From contig NZ_KK211218.1 in assembly GCF_000621165.1 (NCBI RefSeq), positions 1 through 64,000 of the forward strand: 64,000 nt of DNA. The letters run 5' to 3'. This document shows positions 1 to 8,988 of the stretch, piece by piece. The DNA is from Enterovibrio calviensis DSM 14347 (GTDB lineage: Bacteria > Pseudomonadota > Gammaproteobacteria > Enterobacterales > Vibrionaceae). Below the pieces are notes generated by a model. It was not told where the DNA came from. It saw only the letters and a program-made list of their open reading frames with translations, and searched no databases. How positions within the stretch are numbered: position 1 is the stretch's first letter; every line of letters begins with the position of its first letter. The translations under genes and the position numbers were made by a program.

Positions 1-221
1 TTTCCCACCTTTGGTAATGCATCACCTGCGACTTCATAGTCTTCGACTAACCCACTGCCTGCCGTCTTTGTACCATTCAAGTAAAGAGCTATTAACTTAT
101 CAGTAATGCTGAGTACCCCAGCAGCGTTAGCCTCGACGGTATAGTCAAAATGAGGCTCGATTGCTGGTTGCGAATCAAGGTACTTATTCCAAAATGCCAA
201 TTCAGATTCTGTTAATTTCAA
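1..221 (-). CDS. ASCH-domain protein (partial, 5' end only)
   Basis: The first 73 residues of a protein whose 3' end lies beyond the left edge. The visible part contains ALYLNGTKTAGSGLVEDYE followed by AGDALPKVG, which matches the N-terminal strand of small ASCH-domain proteins, a PUA-like fold thought to bind RNA or nucleotides. The start is taken as TTG at 219-221, because an AGGAGG ribosome-binding site sits five bases upstream and no in-frame ATG is near. The biological role in Vibrionaceae is not established. The family call is a motif judgement from a fragment. Confidence 0.7.
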   Translation of the reverse strand, partial: MKLTESELAFWNKYLDSQPAIEPHFDYTVEANAAGVLSITDKLIALYLNGTKTAGSGLVEDYEVAGDALPKVG

Positions 222-359
222 TTGCTCCTCCTGAGCTGCAGTACGCTTAACGTCGCAATAACGGGCGCTTACCAAACCGCCAAAACTGCATTAATCCTTT
301 GTATTAATGACACTTTTAAAAGCTGCCACAGTGACAAAGCGTCCACGTTTATTACCTTG

Positions 360-749
360 TTATGCCTGGGCTAAACGCTGACAAATCTCTTCATATTCAT
401 AGCTAGTAATCTCATAAGGATTACCATATGGGTCAACAAAATAAATAGACCAAGACAGGTTATGATCACTTTCTCTGAAATCAACACCATGATTAGTCAG
501 TTGAATTTTCCACTTATCGTAATTTACTGAATCCACAGAAAATGCCACTGTTGTATTTACCAAAGTTTCAGACTCAAAAAGGGCGATATGAACACCTCCG
601 TTTTCCATTGTTAACGGCCCTCCCTCTAGAAACCAACATTCGAGCGACTCAACTCGAGTGAATCCCAGCACTTCGTTGTACCATTGCTCTGCTATCAAAC
701 GATTTGGTGCGTAAATATGAACATGATCTATCTTTTCTAACTTTGGCAT
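360..749 (-). CDS. VOC (glyoxalase/bleomycin-resistance) family protein
   Basis: A 129-residue single-domain vicinal-oxygen-chelate protein. The opening KIDHVHIYAPN and the closing YFVDPYGNPYEITSYEY are the two ends of the paired beta-alpha-beta-beta-beta modules. The first conserved His lies in DHVHIY. Members act as lyases, dioxygenases or binding proteins; the substrate cannot be read from sequence. ATG is supported by GGAGG eight bases upstream. It is followed on the same strand by the ASCH gene after about 140 bases, but nothing shows they share a function. Two other VOC-type genes occur at 17.6 and 63.1 kb and are not close copies of this one. Confidence 0.85.
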   Translation of the reverse strand: MPKLEKIDHVHIYAPNRLIAEQWYNEVLGFTRVESLECWFLEGGPLTMENGGVHIALFESETLVNTTVAFSVDSVNYDKWKIQLTNHGVDFRESDHNLSWSIYFVDPYGNPYEITSYEYEEICQRLAQA

Positions 750-1048
750 GACTACAACCTCCGTGAACTTTTAGGTTGAAAGGAATAACAGTGTATTAGA
801 TGACAAAGTGTCGGAATTAAACACGACATTTAGTCCCTTAGTAACAATGCACCATACCTTAACTATTCGTGAGTATCTGATTTTAAAGACTTGTTTAGTC
901 GTTTGGCATTTCAGTTTGTGAAAAAGCTCCAAAATGTCATTTTTCATCACCATGTGTTGGATTTCTTCGATGCTGTTGTTATCAACAGCAAAAAGGTCGG
1001 TTCAGATTAGAAAGGGTAGGGTCAAAGGAGGGAGCTATTATTCGAGCA

Positions 1049-1078
1049 GACAATGCGGAAGAGGGATTCCGCATTGTC
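1049..1078. terminator. perfect 11-bp hairpin after yccS
   Basis: GACAATGCGGA and its exact reverse complement are separated by 8 bases, 18 bases past the yccS stop codon. Neither strand has a good T-run next to the stem, so this may be a weak or Rho-assisted terminator or an mRNA 3'-end stabiliser. The rest of the 347-base gap 750-1096 shows nothing I recognise. Confidence 0.45.
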
Positions 1079-1096
1079 GCTATTCTTTGTGTCTTC

Positions 1097-3271
1097 TTAT
1101 GACTTGGAGTTCTTCAGCGCCTTCTGTGCTAACACATCCGTCAGTTGGTGCATTTCAGGCATGATTCGGTGAATCAAATGCAGTTGCTGCAACACCATTC
1201 TGGCAGAACTGCTTTCTTCATCTCGCCATCTTTCCAAATGCTTACCTAACGCATCAGATAAACATGGCGAGTGTGTCTCAGAGTTGCCTGAAAGGGTGGT
1301 GATCAAACAATCGAGTTCTTCATGAATGCCCCGGTGTGCTTTGGATACCAGCTCATGGATGCTGTCATCATCCATTTGCATGCGGTGCGCGCCCAGCGTT
1401 GAGATATAGCTCAGCATTGCGTGATTCAAACAAAGAAAACGGAAGCTTTCGTCGATAGCGGTGCGGTAGCGCCCTGGCTCTGCCAGCATATTACTGATGG
1501 CGGTGGTGAGTTGGGCGTCTTGGTTGTGCGCTTCTCGACGCGCAACGCGATAGGCCATGGTGTCGCGTTTACCGATGCGATATTGGCCGATGATCTGCGC
1601 AAGGTAGTCGCGGTTTGCGGCCACAGAATCTTTCATGATCCCGCGTAAGCGGTGAGCCTGCCAATCTGGCAGTACAAAGCGCACCGCAGCAACCGCGAGT
1701 AAACAGCCAATCAAGGTATCACCCAATCGTGGCAGCATCACGGCATAGCCTTCTCCGAGTTGGTTGAAACACATCAACACCAATAAGGTAATAAAGGCGG
1801 TTGCAGCGGCATAGTGGGTGGTTCGGAAGGCAAAGAACAGCACCCCAAATAGCACCATCAATACCAGTTGGCCTGTTAAATCAGGGAACAGCGTGAGTAA
1901 CGGAAGGCCGACGAGTAAGCCAATCAGTGTGCCAGATACCCGTTCTGTCAGCTTACTGCGTGTGGCGGAATAGTTGACCTGACAGACGAATAGCGTCGTC
2001 AGCAATATCCAGTAGCCTCGTGTCAGGTCGAACGCTTGAATGATGCCGTAGCCTACGCCCAGCGCCAAACTCAAGCGCACCGCGTGACGAAACAGCAAGG
2101 ATTTTGGCGTCATCTGCGCCCAAACGCGGACACATTTTTCTTTGAAGCCGTGGGCATTGGAATCTGGGATTTCTTTGTCTTCGTCGTTGATCGTTGCATC
2201 AGGATTGCTGATGTTAGATAGCTGACGCTCAACCGTGGCGAGGTTATTGAACAGGAAATCGAGTTGCCCTAGTAGCAGGTTCCACTCAGGGTTGTTTTCC
2301 GCTTTGATATACAGCAGCGACTCATGCAGTTCATCCAGCGCTTTCACGCTTTCTTCGCCATGGCGATAGGGGCGAGACAAGGTCAAGCAGTGAGAGACTT
2401 CCAAGCATGCTTTGGACTGCAGGTGCAACAAACGTTGAAGGCGGAACATGACATCGCTATGGAAAAACACTTCTGCTAAATCTTGGTAGCGAGAGTGGGA
2501 AGAGTTAGCGCGTTCGTGAATATCTTGAGCCAGAAAGTAAATCTTGAGCAGCTGACGTGTGTCGCTGTTCACGCGACCACGACGCATTCGGTTCATGAGA
2601 GCTGTTTTGGCGCCGTTCAGCGCGTTAACGACTTTGATGTTTTCATTCGCATCTCTCAGGCGCAATGGCTGAGGGTTGATGTTTCTGCTGGGATGAAACA
2701 TCTGAGACTTTTGGTCGAGATACTGAGACAAGGTGTTAAATACAAGGGCGAGGCTTTGTTGTACCGGCTGCAAAGGCCAAAGAAGCAGCCATACTAATGA
2801 AATAAAGCCGTACCACGCTGCACCTGCGATAAGCAGGGAAGGCTGATACCACAAAGAGACTGATTCATGCGCACCGAGCATGGTATATATCGCGGTGAGA
2901 ACGGATGCAAATGCAATGCTGGTATACCGCGGACCAATCGCCCCCAACATAATGAAGCTGAAGGTAGAAACAACCATTCCTGATACAAATAAAAGGGGAT
3001 ACTCAAACAGTATCTCGACAGAAAAGGTGGTGATGGCAAAACAGAATAACGTGGTGATCAACGCGGAGAATCGGCCGGAGAAATTGTCATCCGTTTCCGC
3101 CAGTGCAGAAGCAATAATGCCTAGAACTAGGGGCGTGATTGCTTCTGACGCGCCATACCACCAACAAGGAATCGCGACGCCTACCAGAGCAATGAAAACT
3201 CTCACGCTATAATTGATACGACTGTTGGCCCAGTATTCACGGAATGTAAGCGAAGTGCGTTTTGAAATCAT
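1097..3271 (-). CDS. yccS: FUSC-family inner-membrane protein, YccS-like
   Basis: A protein of about 724 residues with the duplicated FUSC plan. An N-terminal block of about six membrane segments (from FIALVGVAIPCWWYG through FISLVWLLLWPL) is followed by a long cytoplasmic helical region and a second membrane block (ALGVGYGIIQAFDLTRGYWI and onwards) with a C-terminal helical tail. E. coli YccS is a similar length. The family includes aromatic-acid efflux (AaeB-like) proteins, but the YccS substrate is unknown. The frame stays open to 3328; I prefer Met at 3271 (MISKRTSLTF), though neither start has a clear ribosome-binding site. In E. coli yccS lies near helD with yccF between; here helD is directly divergent and yccF is absent. 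Confidence 0.85.
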   Translation of the reverse strand: MISKRTSLTFREYWANSRINYSVRVFIALVGVAIPCWWYGASEAITPLVLGIIASALAETDDNFSGRFSALITTLFCFAITTFSVEILFEYPLLFVSGMVVSTFSFIMLGAIGPRYTSIAFASVLTAIYTMLGAHESVSLWYQPSLLIAGAAWYGFISLVWLLLWPLQPVQQSLALVFNTLSQYLDQKSQMFHPSRNINPQPLRLRDANENIKVVNALNGAKTALMNRMRRGRVNSDTRQLLKIYFLAQDIHERANSSHSRYQDLAEVFFHSDVMFRLQRLLHLQSKACLEVSHCLTLSRPYRHGEESVKALDELHESLLYIKAENNPEWNLLLGQLDFLFNNLATVERQLSNISNPDATINDEDKEIPDSNAHGFKEKCVRVWAQMTPKSLLFRHAVRLSLALGVGYGIIQAFDLTRGYWILLTTLFVCQVNYSATRSKLTERVSGTLIGLLVGLPLLTLFPDLTGQLVLMVLFGVLFFAFRTTHYAAATAFITLLVLMCFNQLGEGYAVMLPRLGDTLIGCLLAVAAVRFVLPDWQAHRLRGIMKDSVAANRDYLAQIIGQYRIGKRDTMAYRVARREAHNQDAQLTTAISNMLAEPGRYRTAIDESFRFLCLNHAMLSYISTLGAHRMQMDDDSIHELVSKAHRGIHEELDCLITTLSGNSETHSPCLSDALGKHLERWRDEESSSARMVLQQLHLIHRIMPEMHQLTDVLAQKALKNSKS

Positions 3272-3501
3272 GAGAACGAAACTGGAGGAAGAATGGGAGT
3301 AAGATAGCAGATTGACGCCTTCATCCAAGGGGTGAGATCAAATTCGATGTCATTTTCGCTTTTATCATCCCAAGCATCTTCAGATTTCTTGGATACAACA
3401 TCATTTTGTTGTATTTCATTCACCTAGTCCCTGCTAGACCGTGAGAAGGAAGCGAGAAATTGTTATCATCGGTGTTGTTATTCCTAAGATAGAAACCGTT
3501 C

Positions 3502-5589
3502 ATGAAATTGTCTGCCAGTAAGCTTGCTCAATGGTGTGTGCAGGGCGATCACTACAGCATCGCATTGTGCGACTACCACCTAGTCTTTGAGTCAAAACAG
3601 CTCACAGAGACTGTTCCTTTTGCGATTTGGGACGGTCAATGCAGGCTTACCCGTGGTTTGCTCTGGGGCAAAGTCACTTTTATTGTTTCTCCTTCTGATC
3701 AACCCGCGCGTTCTATCTCTGTGTATGGCCTGCCTTGGCAAGATTTAACCGCGTTTGTAAATCGCATCACCGATGCGTATCAATTGTGGCTGGGCAAACA
3801 ACAAAACAAATTCATGTTGATTGAGCACGAGTTGATCGCGCTGCGTGACGAGATCCGAGATCACAAAGGTTACTTGCGTGATGCTGACTTGCAGCAATGG
3901 CTGGCGAAAGCCCGTTCGCAAATTGAAGAGTTAGGTGTTAATCCTCAGGTTGCCGCCTTGGCGAACCCTGAGCTTTATCAGTCGCTGTTCGTGTGGCTAC
4001 AAAACGGCAGCGCCATGCGGGATGCGCAAAATGCCAAATGGACGAAAAACCAACTAGCACGCTGGTCTCAGTGGTTTGATGGCATAGAGTCCTCACCGCT
4101 CAATTCTTCGCAGCGACAAGCGGTTCTTATGGATGACAACCATAACTTGCTGCTCGCGGGCGCGGGGTCGGGCAAAACCAGTGTGTTGATGGCGCGAACG
4201 CAATATCTTGTAGCCAGCGAACAAACCACGGCTGATCGCATTGTGATGTTGGCGTTTGGCAAAAAAGCCAGTGAAGAGATGTCTCAGCGGTTGCTCTCTG
4301 CCGGTTTGAAAGAGGTACAGGTGGCAACGTTCCACAGCTTTGCGACCCGAGTAATCAAAGAAATCACAGGAAGTGCGCCAGTATTGTCGTCGTTAGCAAC
4401 GGATGAAGAAGCGAAACTGGCGTGGATGACATTGTGGTTGGCAGAAAACTTGTCACAGCCAGCAATTGAAAAACGATGGTTGAAGCATCTATCGCAGTGG
4501 CAAGTTTCAGGGTTGAGCAGCGAAAGAGCGCTGGCAGAACAAGCGCATGAGCCTCGTCTTCATAAGTGGTTATGGCGACAGGTTGATTTGCTTATTCAGC
4601 AAGACAAGTCGCAATCGGCGTTTCGTGGTGTGGTGAAAGGGGACGCCCGAGCGGAAAGTGAATTCGCATTGGTATGGCCGTTGATGCGCAGCTATCAACA
4701 GCATCTTTCTCAAGCCAATGAGCACGATTTTAACAGCCTGATAAAAACAGCAACCAAACTGCTATCGAAAAAGAGCAACACATTCTCCGCGCAATATGAC
4801 CACATCATGGTGGATGAATACCAAGATATTTCGCCTTCGAGAATGGCAATGCTAGAGGCGCTGTGCGGCGGTAAGCGAGAACGTTCGCCTTCGCTGTTTG
4901 CAGTCGGGGATGACTGGCAGGCCATTTATCGTTTTGCAGGGTCAGATGTCAGCTTAACCACTGACTTCTTGTCGCGATTCCCTGCTGGCGTGATTAATTA
5001 TTTGGATGTGACCTATCGCTTTCACTCTCAAATAGGGGCTGTCGCTAACCCGTTCATTCAAGAGAACCCCAGGCAAATCACCAAACCACTCAATAGCCAG
5101 AAAGTGCAGAAGAAGAAAGGCGTGCACCTTTTGGCGACGGAATCGATGGAAGAGACGTTAGCTAAGCTGGCAAATACCGTGGGTGATCGCGATGTCACTC
5201 TGATGATGATTGGGCGTCAACACGCCAGTAAACCAGCTGATTTGGCATCGTGGCAAGCGCGTTGGCCCTCACTAAACATAACGTTTGTGACGGCTCACGC
5301 CAGTAAGGGCTTAGAGGCTGATTTCACATTTATCCTTGATGTGAATGAGGGGGTGTTTCCTGCCAATAACCAAAGTGAAGGGCTTGAGTATGCACTGTTA
5401 AGCGTTGATGGCGAGATGGTTCATGCTGAGGAGCGACGCTTGTTCTATGTGGCACTCACCCGTGCTAAGCAAGAGTGCTGGATCTTCTCACAACCAGAGA
5501 AACCTTCTGAGTTTGTAAAAGAACTCTGGCAAGGTGATTATCCGGTAACGGTAAAACTGCCCAAAAAAGCGCTCCAATCTACCCAGTGA
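3502..5589 (+). CDS. helD: DNA helicase IV (SF1, UvrD/Rep-like)
   Basis: A 695-residue 3'-5' DNA helicase of superfamily 1, close in length to E. coli HelD (684). The first 190 residues are the HelD-specific N-terminal region. The Q-motif area NSSQRQAV is followed by Walker A AGAGSGKTS at about 219-227, motif II VDEYQDIS near 435, motif III GDDWQAIYRFAGSD, and motif VI VALTRAKQE near the C terminus. It should unwind DNA in repair or recombination; genetic roles in E. coli are redundant with other helicases. It is transcribed alone, divergent from yccS, and ends 62 bases before the convergent HD-GYP gene. Confidence 0.95.
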   Translation: MKLSASKLAQWCVQGDHYSIALCDYHLVFESKQLTETVPFAIWDGQCRLTRGLLWGKVTFIVSPSDQPARSISVYGLPWQDLTAFVNRITDAYQLWLGKQQNKFMLIEHELIALRDEIRDHKGYLRDADLQQWLAKARSQIEELGVNPQVAALANPELYQSLFVWLQNGSAMRDAQNAKWTKNQLARWSQWFDGIESSPLNSSQRQAVLMDDNHNLLLAGAGSGKTSVLMARTQYLVASEQTTADRIVMLAFGKKASEEMSQRLLSAGLKEVQVATFHSFATRVIKEITGSAPVLSSLATDEEAKLAWMTLWLAENLSQPAIEKRWLKHLSQWQVSGLSSERALAEQAHEPRLHKWLWRQVDLLIQQDKSQSAFRGVVKGDARAESEFALVWPLMRSYQQHLSQANEHDFNSLIKTATKLLSKKSNTFSAQYDHIMVDEYQDISPSRMAMLEALCGGKRERSPSLFAVGDDWQAIYRFAGSDVSLTTDFLSRFPAGVINYLDVTYRFHSQIGAVANPFIQENPRQITKPLNSQKVQKKKGVHLLATESMEETLAKLANTVGDRDVTLMMIGRQHASKPADLASWQARWPSLNITFVTAHASKGLEADFTFILDVNEGVFPANNQSEGLEYALLSVDGEMVHAEERRLFYVALTRAKQECWIFSQPEKPSEFVKELWQGDYPVTVKLPKKALQSTQ

Positions 5590-5651
5590 TGAATGTCTGG
5601 TCTTTGTTGAGGGCGGATAACGCTTGAACGCGTGAGCGGTGGAATGGGGTA

Positions 5652-7103
5652 TCAAGCGGCATCCGCGTCTTTGTCACTGTATTGCGCGGCAATATCAACA
5701 AACTGATGTTCGCACGCAAGAAACGCGTCAACGATGGCGGGGTCAAAATGGGTTCCATTGCCCTGCAAAATGATCTCTTTGGCTTTTTCATGGCTAAACG
5801 CGGGTTTATAGACCCGTTTAGAGATCAACGCATCATAAACGTCCGCGAGGGCCATTAAGCGCCCTGACAGCGGGATTTTTTCTCCGGTTAACCCTAGCGG
5901 GTAACCAGATCCATCCCATTTTTCATGATGTGTCGCCGCAATTTCCTTGGCGAAGCGCAAGAACGCAATGCCATCAACGCTTTTTTCCGTGATTGATAAC
6001 GCATCAGCGCCTAACTGCGCGTGGGTTTTCATGATCACAAACTCTTCATCGGTCAGTTTGCCTGGCTTGAGAAGAATCGCGTCAGGAATGCCAACTTTGC
6101 CCACGTCATGAAGCGGCGCGGATTTATAAAGTAGATCTATCGTTTCATCGTTAAGGTAAGCCGCATATTTGGTTTGTCTGCGCAGCGTATAGGCGAGTGC
6201 GCGAACGTAATTTTGTGTACGGAGAATATGTGCGCCTGTTTCGTTGTCCCTCACTTCCGCGAGCGTCGAAAGCCCAATGATGGTGGCATCCCGTGTTCGA
6301 TTGATTTCGTCATAACTGGCATGAAGGTCGCCCAGCATCTTGTTGGTGTAGTGAGCAATAATGCCCAGTTCACCCACATGATTGGAGGGAAGGGTTTGAT
6401 CTAACTGGCCACTCGATGCGAGCACCATAGTGTGGGTTTGACGCTCCAATTGCTGGTGGATCAAGTCAGCCCCATTTTTAGAGATCACCGCGATATAACC
6501 AACGACCACGAGTGCAACGAAGAAGAATTCCTTCAGAATGCTATCAATATCGGCAATCGCGGGTTTGTGTTCAGAATGCTCGACCAACCAAAGCAAATCT
6601 TTGGTAACGACCAAGCCCAAGAGTACGGTGACCATGACAACGAGAAACATCGCCCCCAAACCAATTTGCCCAGCTAGCGGCGTGCATTGATCTGGTTCAT
6701 CTTGCCATTGAGCGGGGCATTCAAAATGATGGCGCGTGTTGTCGATGGCCAAGTCTAGGCTGATCACAATGCCCAATAGTGTTATGCCAAACATCACCTT
6801 CAAATTGCTGTCCATAGGGAAGTCATAGAGCACGCCGTACCACGTCGCAAAACCTATTCCTGCGATCGCGAACGTAGTGATATTCGCCAGCAGGCTGACC
6901 TCACCATGGTAAAGGGTGCGAAGAATTAATCGCACGAAGAAGAGGGCGATAAAGACTGTCGCTGTTTGAATCAGTAAGACAGCCGTGGGGAGAGAATCAA
7001 TAAAGGGGCACACTTTAGAGCCATAGAGGGTGAACACAATAACCGCGACGACATAGTGAATGATGGCCCGTTTGGGAGACTGTACCCTTGCTCTTTCCGT
7101 CAT
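5652..7103 (-). CDS. Membrane HD-GYP cyclic-di-GMP phosphodiesterase
   Basis: A 483-residue protein with about five N-terminal membrane segments, a HAMP-like linker (about residues 220-270) and a C-terminal HD-GYP domain. The metal-binding HD pair is in LHDVGKVGIPD (about 331-341), and the signature HHEKWDGSGYP (about 392-402) is complete, so c-di-GMP hydrolysis to GMP is expected. The frame is open to 7163, but that would overlap the upstream gene; ATG at 7103 follows a purine-rich AAGAGAAAGAGAAT. It starts 31 bases after the exported 174-residue protein, so the two are probably one operon. The ligand sensed by the membrane part is unknown. Confidence 0.9.
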   Translation of the reverse strand: MTERARVQSPKRAIIHYVVAVIVFTLYGSKVCPFIDSLPTAVLLIQTATVFIALFFVRLILRTLYHGEVSLLANITTFAIAGIGFATWYGVLYDFPMDSNLKVMFGITLLGIVISLDLAIDNTRHHFECPAQWQDEPDQCTPLAGQIGLGAMFLVVMVTVLLGLVVTKDLLWLVEHSEHKPAIADIDSILKEFFFVALVVVGYIAVISKNGADLIHQQLERQTHTMVLASSGQLDQTLPSNHVGELGIIAHYTNKMLGDLHASYDEINRTRDATIIGLSTLAEVRDNETGAHILRTQNYVRALAYTLRRQTKYAAYLNDETIDLLYKSAPLHDVGKVGIPDAILLKPGKLTDEEFVIMKTHAQLGADALSITEKSVDGIAFLRFAKEIAATHHEKWDGSGYPLGLTGEKIPLSGRLMALADVYDALISKRVYKPAFSHEKAKEIILQGNGTHFDPAIVDAFLACEHQFVDIAAQYSDKDADAA

Positions 7104-7134
7104 ATTCTCTTTCTCTTTTGGGGAGTGAAAGCGT

Positions 7135-7659
7135 TTAGTTTGTAAGGCTGGCGCTAACGCCACATTGCATCAGCGTTTTTTCAGCGAGCAGTTCCGTCAC
7201 CAGCACATGAAAATAGAACGGCGCCTTGCCAGAACGCATTTGTTGTTCAGGTTCATTCAAGGCGTTTTTCGTTAACGAACCAAACTTCTTGAAGACAATG
7301 GATGACGACTCACCCGTTATCGCCATGCCAAGCTTCGCGCAAGTGGAGAGGTTGTTCATCAAGGATATATGCATCCTATGTTCGTCTGCGTCGCTGACCC
7401 CTAACACCGCAAAATAGTCATTGTTCCGCAGCCAAATCTCTCCATTTTCGATTATCTGTTTTTCTCCCGAACTCATGCTTGCCCACGGCTTTTCAAACCC
7501 CAGCACTTTGAGCGTTTTCTTGATGTTCTCTGTTGGTGGATAGCCTTTTCCTTCGGAAGAATATGCTGACACGGAGTAAGCCGAGAACGTCATCACACAC
7601 CCAAAAAGGAGAAGAGCGGACGTGAAACGCCGCAAACCGCTGTTAACCACATGCACCAC
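7135..7659 (-). CDS. Exported protein of unknown function, upstream of HD-GYP gene
   Basis: I do not recognise this family. The N terminus (RRFTSALLLFGCVMTFSAYSVSAYS) is a signal peptide with a likely cut after about residue 31, giving a soluble periplasmic protein of about 140 residues. Two Cys (in NLSTCAKLG and TLMQCGVSA) could form a disulfide. The start is GTG at 7657-7659; other in-frame GTG codons follow closely and none has a strong ribosome-binding site, so the exact start is open. Position as the first gene before a membrane HD-GYP protein suggests a periplasmic partner for that sensor; this is inference from context only. Confidence 0.75.
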   Translation of the reverse strand: MVHVVNSGLRRFTSALLLFGCVMTFSAYSVSAYSSEGKGYPPTENIKKTLKVLGFEKPWASMSSGEKQIIENGEIWLRNNDYFAVLGVSDADEHRMHISLMNNLSTCAKLGMAITGESSSIVFKKFGSLTKNALNEPEQQMRSGKAPFYFHVLVTELLAEKTLMQCGVSASLTN

Positions 7660-7871
7660 GTTTATCTAAGAATGTTCTCTAAGTGTAGACGGATGAATTA
7701 ATTTTTCGATGAATCCCTAGTTCGAAGATTATGTCTGGCTGATGATTCACATCACAGAACCCATGATTCCCTGTATTTTCACGTGGGGGTAATAAGTAGC
7801 GAATGGGCATAAATCAATAAAATATAAGGAAATGAAGAGTGAGTTACGAATAAAGACAGCCAACTAGTTTG

Positions 7872-7900
7872 TTGAATTTACGCGATCTTTTGCCTATATA
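7872..7900 (+). promoter_or_regulatory. Candidate sigma-70 promoter for the PilZ gene
   Basis: TTGAAT and TATATA are separated by 17 bases, which would give a leader of about 120 bases before the ATG at 8028. The leader does not match the c-di-GMP riboswitch consensus. The rest of the divergent gap 7660-8027 shows nothing else I can name. Confidence 0.5.
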
Positions 7901-8027
7901 TTAATGATAGAAAAAAGAAATGTTGGTCATGAGATATGCGAGTGATGTGTTAAAAATTCTGACATTTACCATCAGCATGTAACTGACTCTACGCACTAGA
8001 AATACGTATTTCCGGCGAGGGATAGCA

Positions 8028-8777
8028 ATGAATACAAACTCGGCACCAGCAAAAAGTCCGCCGGCAAAAGCAAAAGAACGTGTGATCATGGGCCTTCAGG
8101 CCATGGATTTTATCCAGCACGGTACTGAAGCGTCATTGGAAATTGTCACGCCCCTCGGACAAAGGCTTAATTTCAAATCTAATTTTATTGGTTTTGATGA
8201 CCAACAACATATTTTCTTTACGATGCCAAAGCTGAATAAACGTGAATATGAAGAGTTTTTCATGGAAGGCTTTAACGTTGATATCGAAGGCATCTCTGAG
8301 CAAGGCGAAGGGGCATTGGTGCGTTTTAGAACACGCATCGCACATGTGGTGTTACGTCCTATTCAAGTGCTGGTTTTTCCCGTTCCTCAGCAAGCAAAAC
8401 TGGTGTTACTACGAAACGAAGTGAGATATGACTTGCGTTTGCCGGGCGATATTCAGCTGTCGAACAGAAAGTTGGGTGTGATTTTGACGGACGTGTCATC
8501 AGGAGGTTGCGGATATAGTTATGAAGCTATTTCGCCAGAATTTGATGTCGACCAAAAGATCGTTTTAGAAGTGGTTAACAAAGCAAACGGGGATACTTAC
8601 GCACTGAGTGGTTCGGTGAAAAATGGTCGTAAAAAGCGAGGTAAACAAACGTATGGGATGGTGTTTGATGAACCCGGAAAGGCTAACTGCCGTCGCTTAC
8701 TGTCAACCTTGATTTATGATGGGACGAAATACGTATTTAGAAACCCCAAAAAAGACACAGGGCCAGGTGGAAGTTAA
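8028..8777 (+). CDS. YcgR-like PilZ-domain cyclic-di-GMP receptor
   Basis: A 249-residue two-domain protein. Residues about 30-125 fit the YcgR N-terminal (PilZN) domain, and 130-245 a PilZ domain with RNEVRYDLRLPG (the RxxxR motif) and DVSSGGCGY (the D/NxSxxG motif), the two elements that wrap c-di-GMP. Size and order resemble V. cholerae PlzD (VCA0042) and E. coli YcgR, which slows the flagellar motor when c-di-GMP rises. Binding is well supported by motifs; a flagellar-brake role is inference. It stands alone, with its own promoter and a strong terminator. ATG at 8028 follows GGCGAGGGATAGCA. Confidence 0.9.
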   Translation: MNTNSAPAKSPPAKAKERVIMGLQAMDFIQHGTEASLEIVTPLGQRLNFKSNFIGFDDQQHIFFTMPKLNKREYEEFFMEGFNVDIEGISEQGEGALVRFRTRIAHVVLRPIQVLVFPVPQQAKLVLLRNEVRYDLRLPGDIQLSNRKLGVILTDVSSGGCGYSYEAISPEFDVDQKIVLEVVNKANGDTYALSGSVKNGRKKRGKQTYGMVFDEPGKANCRRLLSTLIYDGTKYVFRNPKKDTGPGGS

Positions 8778-8816
8778 GCACTAGCGACATGAATTGTCGT
8801 GAAAAAACAAAGCGCG

Positions 8817-8847
8817 AAAAGCACCGGATCTCATCGGTGCTTTTTTT
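8817..8847 (+). terminator. Intrinsic terminator after PilZ gene
   Basis: AAAAGCACCG - 8-base loop - CGGTGC followed by seven T. Confidence 0.9.
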
Positions 8848-8988
8848 GTATTTGTGTTGTTGAGTTTGTTAGTCAAAAGGCGCTAAGAGCTGCTTCAAAT
8901 CAAATAATTAACAAAAAACGTCTCATTTCTGATTACATGAGAAATCTTGTCTAAACTTAGCGGATAGCGTTATAAATCAGAGCTTTTC

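Noticed and set aside
771-1164. Short open frames on both strands in the gap before yccS
   Set aside because: No ribosome-binding site, no domain-like composition, and they overlap each other and the hairpin.
7901-8027. c-di-GMP riboswitch in the leader of the PilZ gene
   Set aside because: The leader lacks the conserved GEMM core and tetraloop-receptor pattern.
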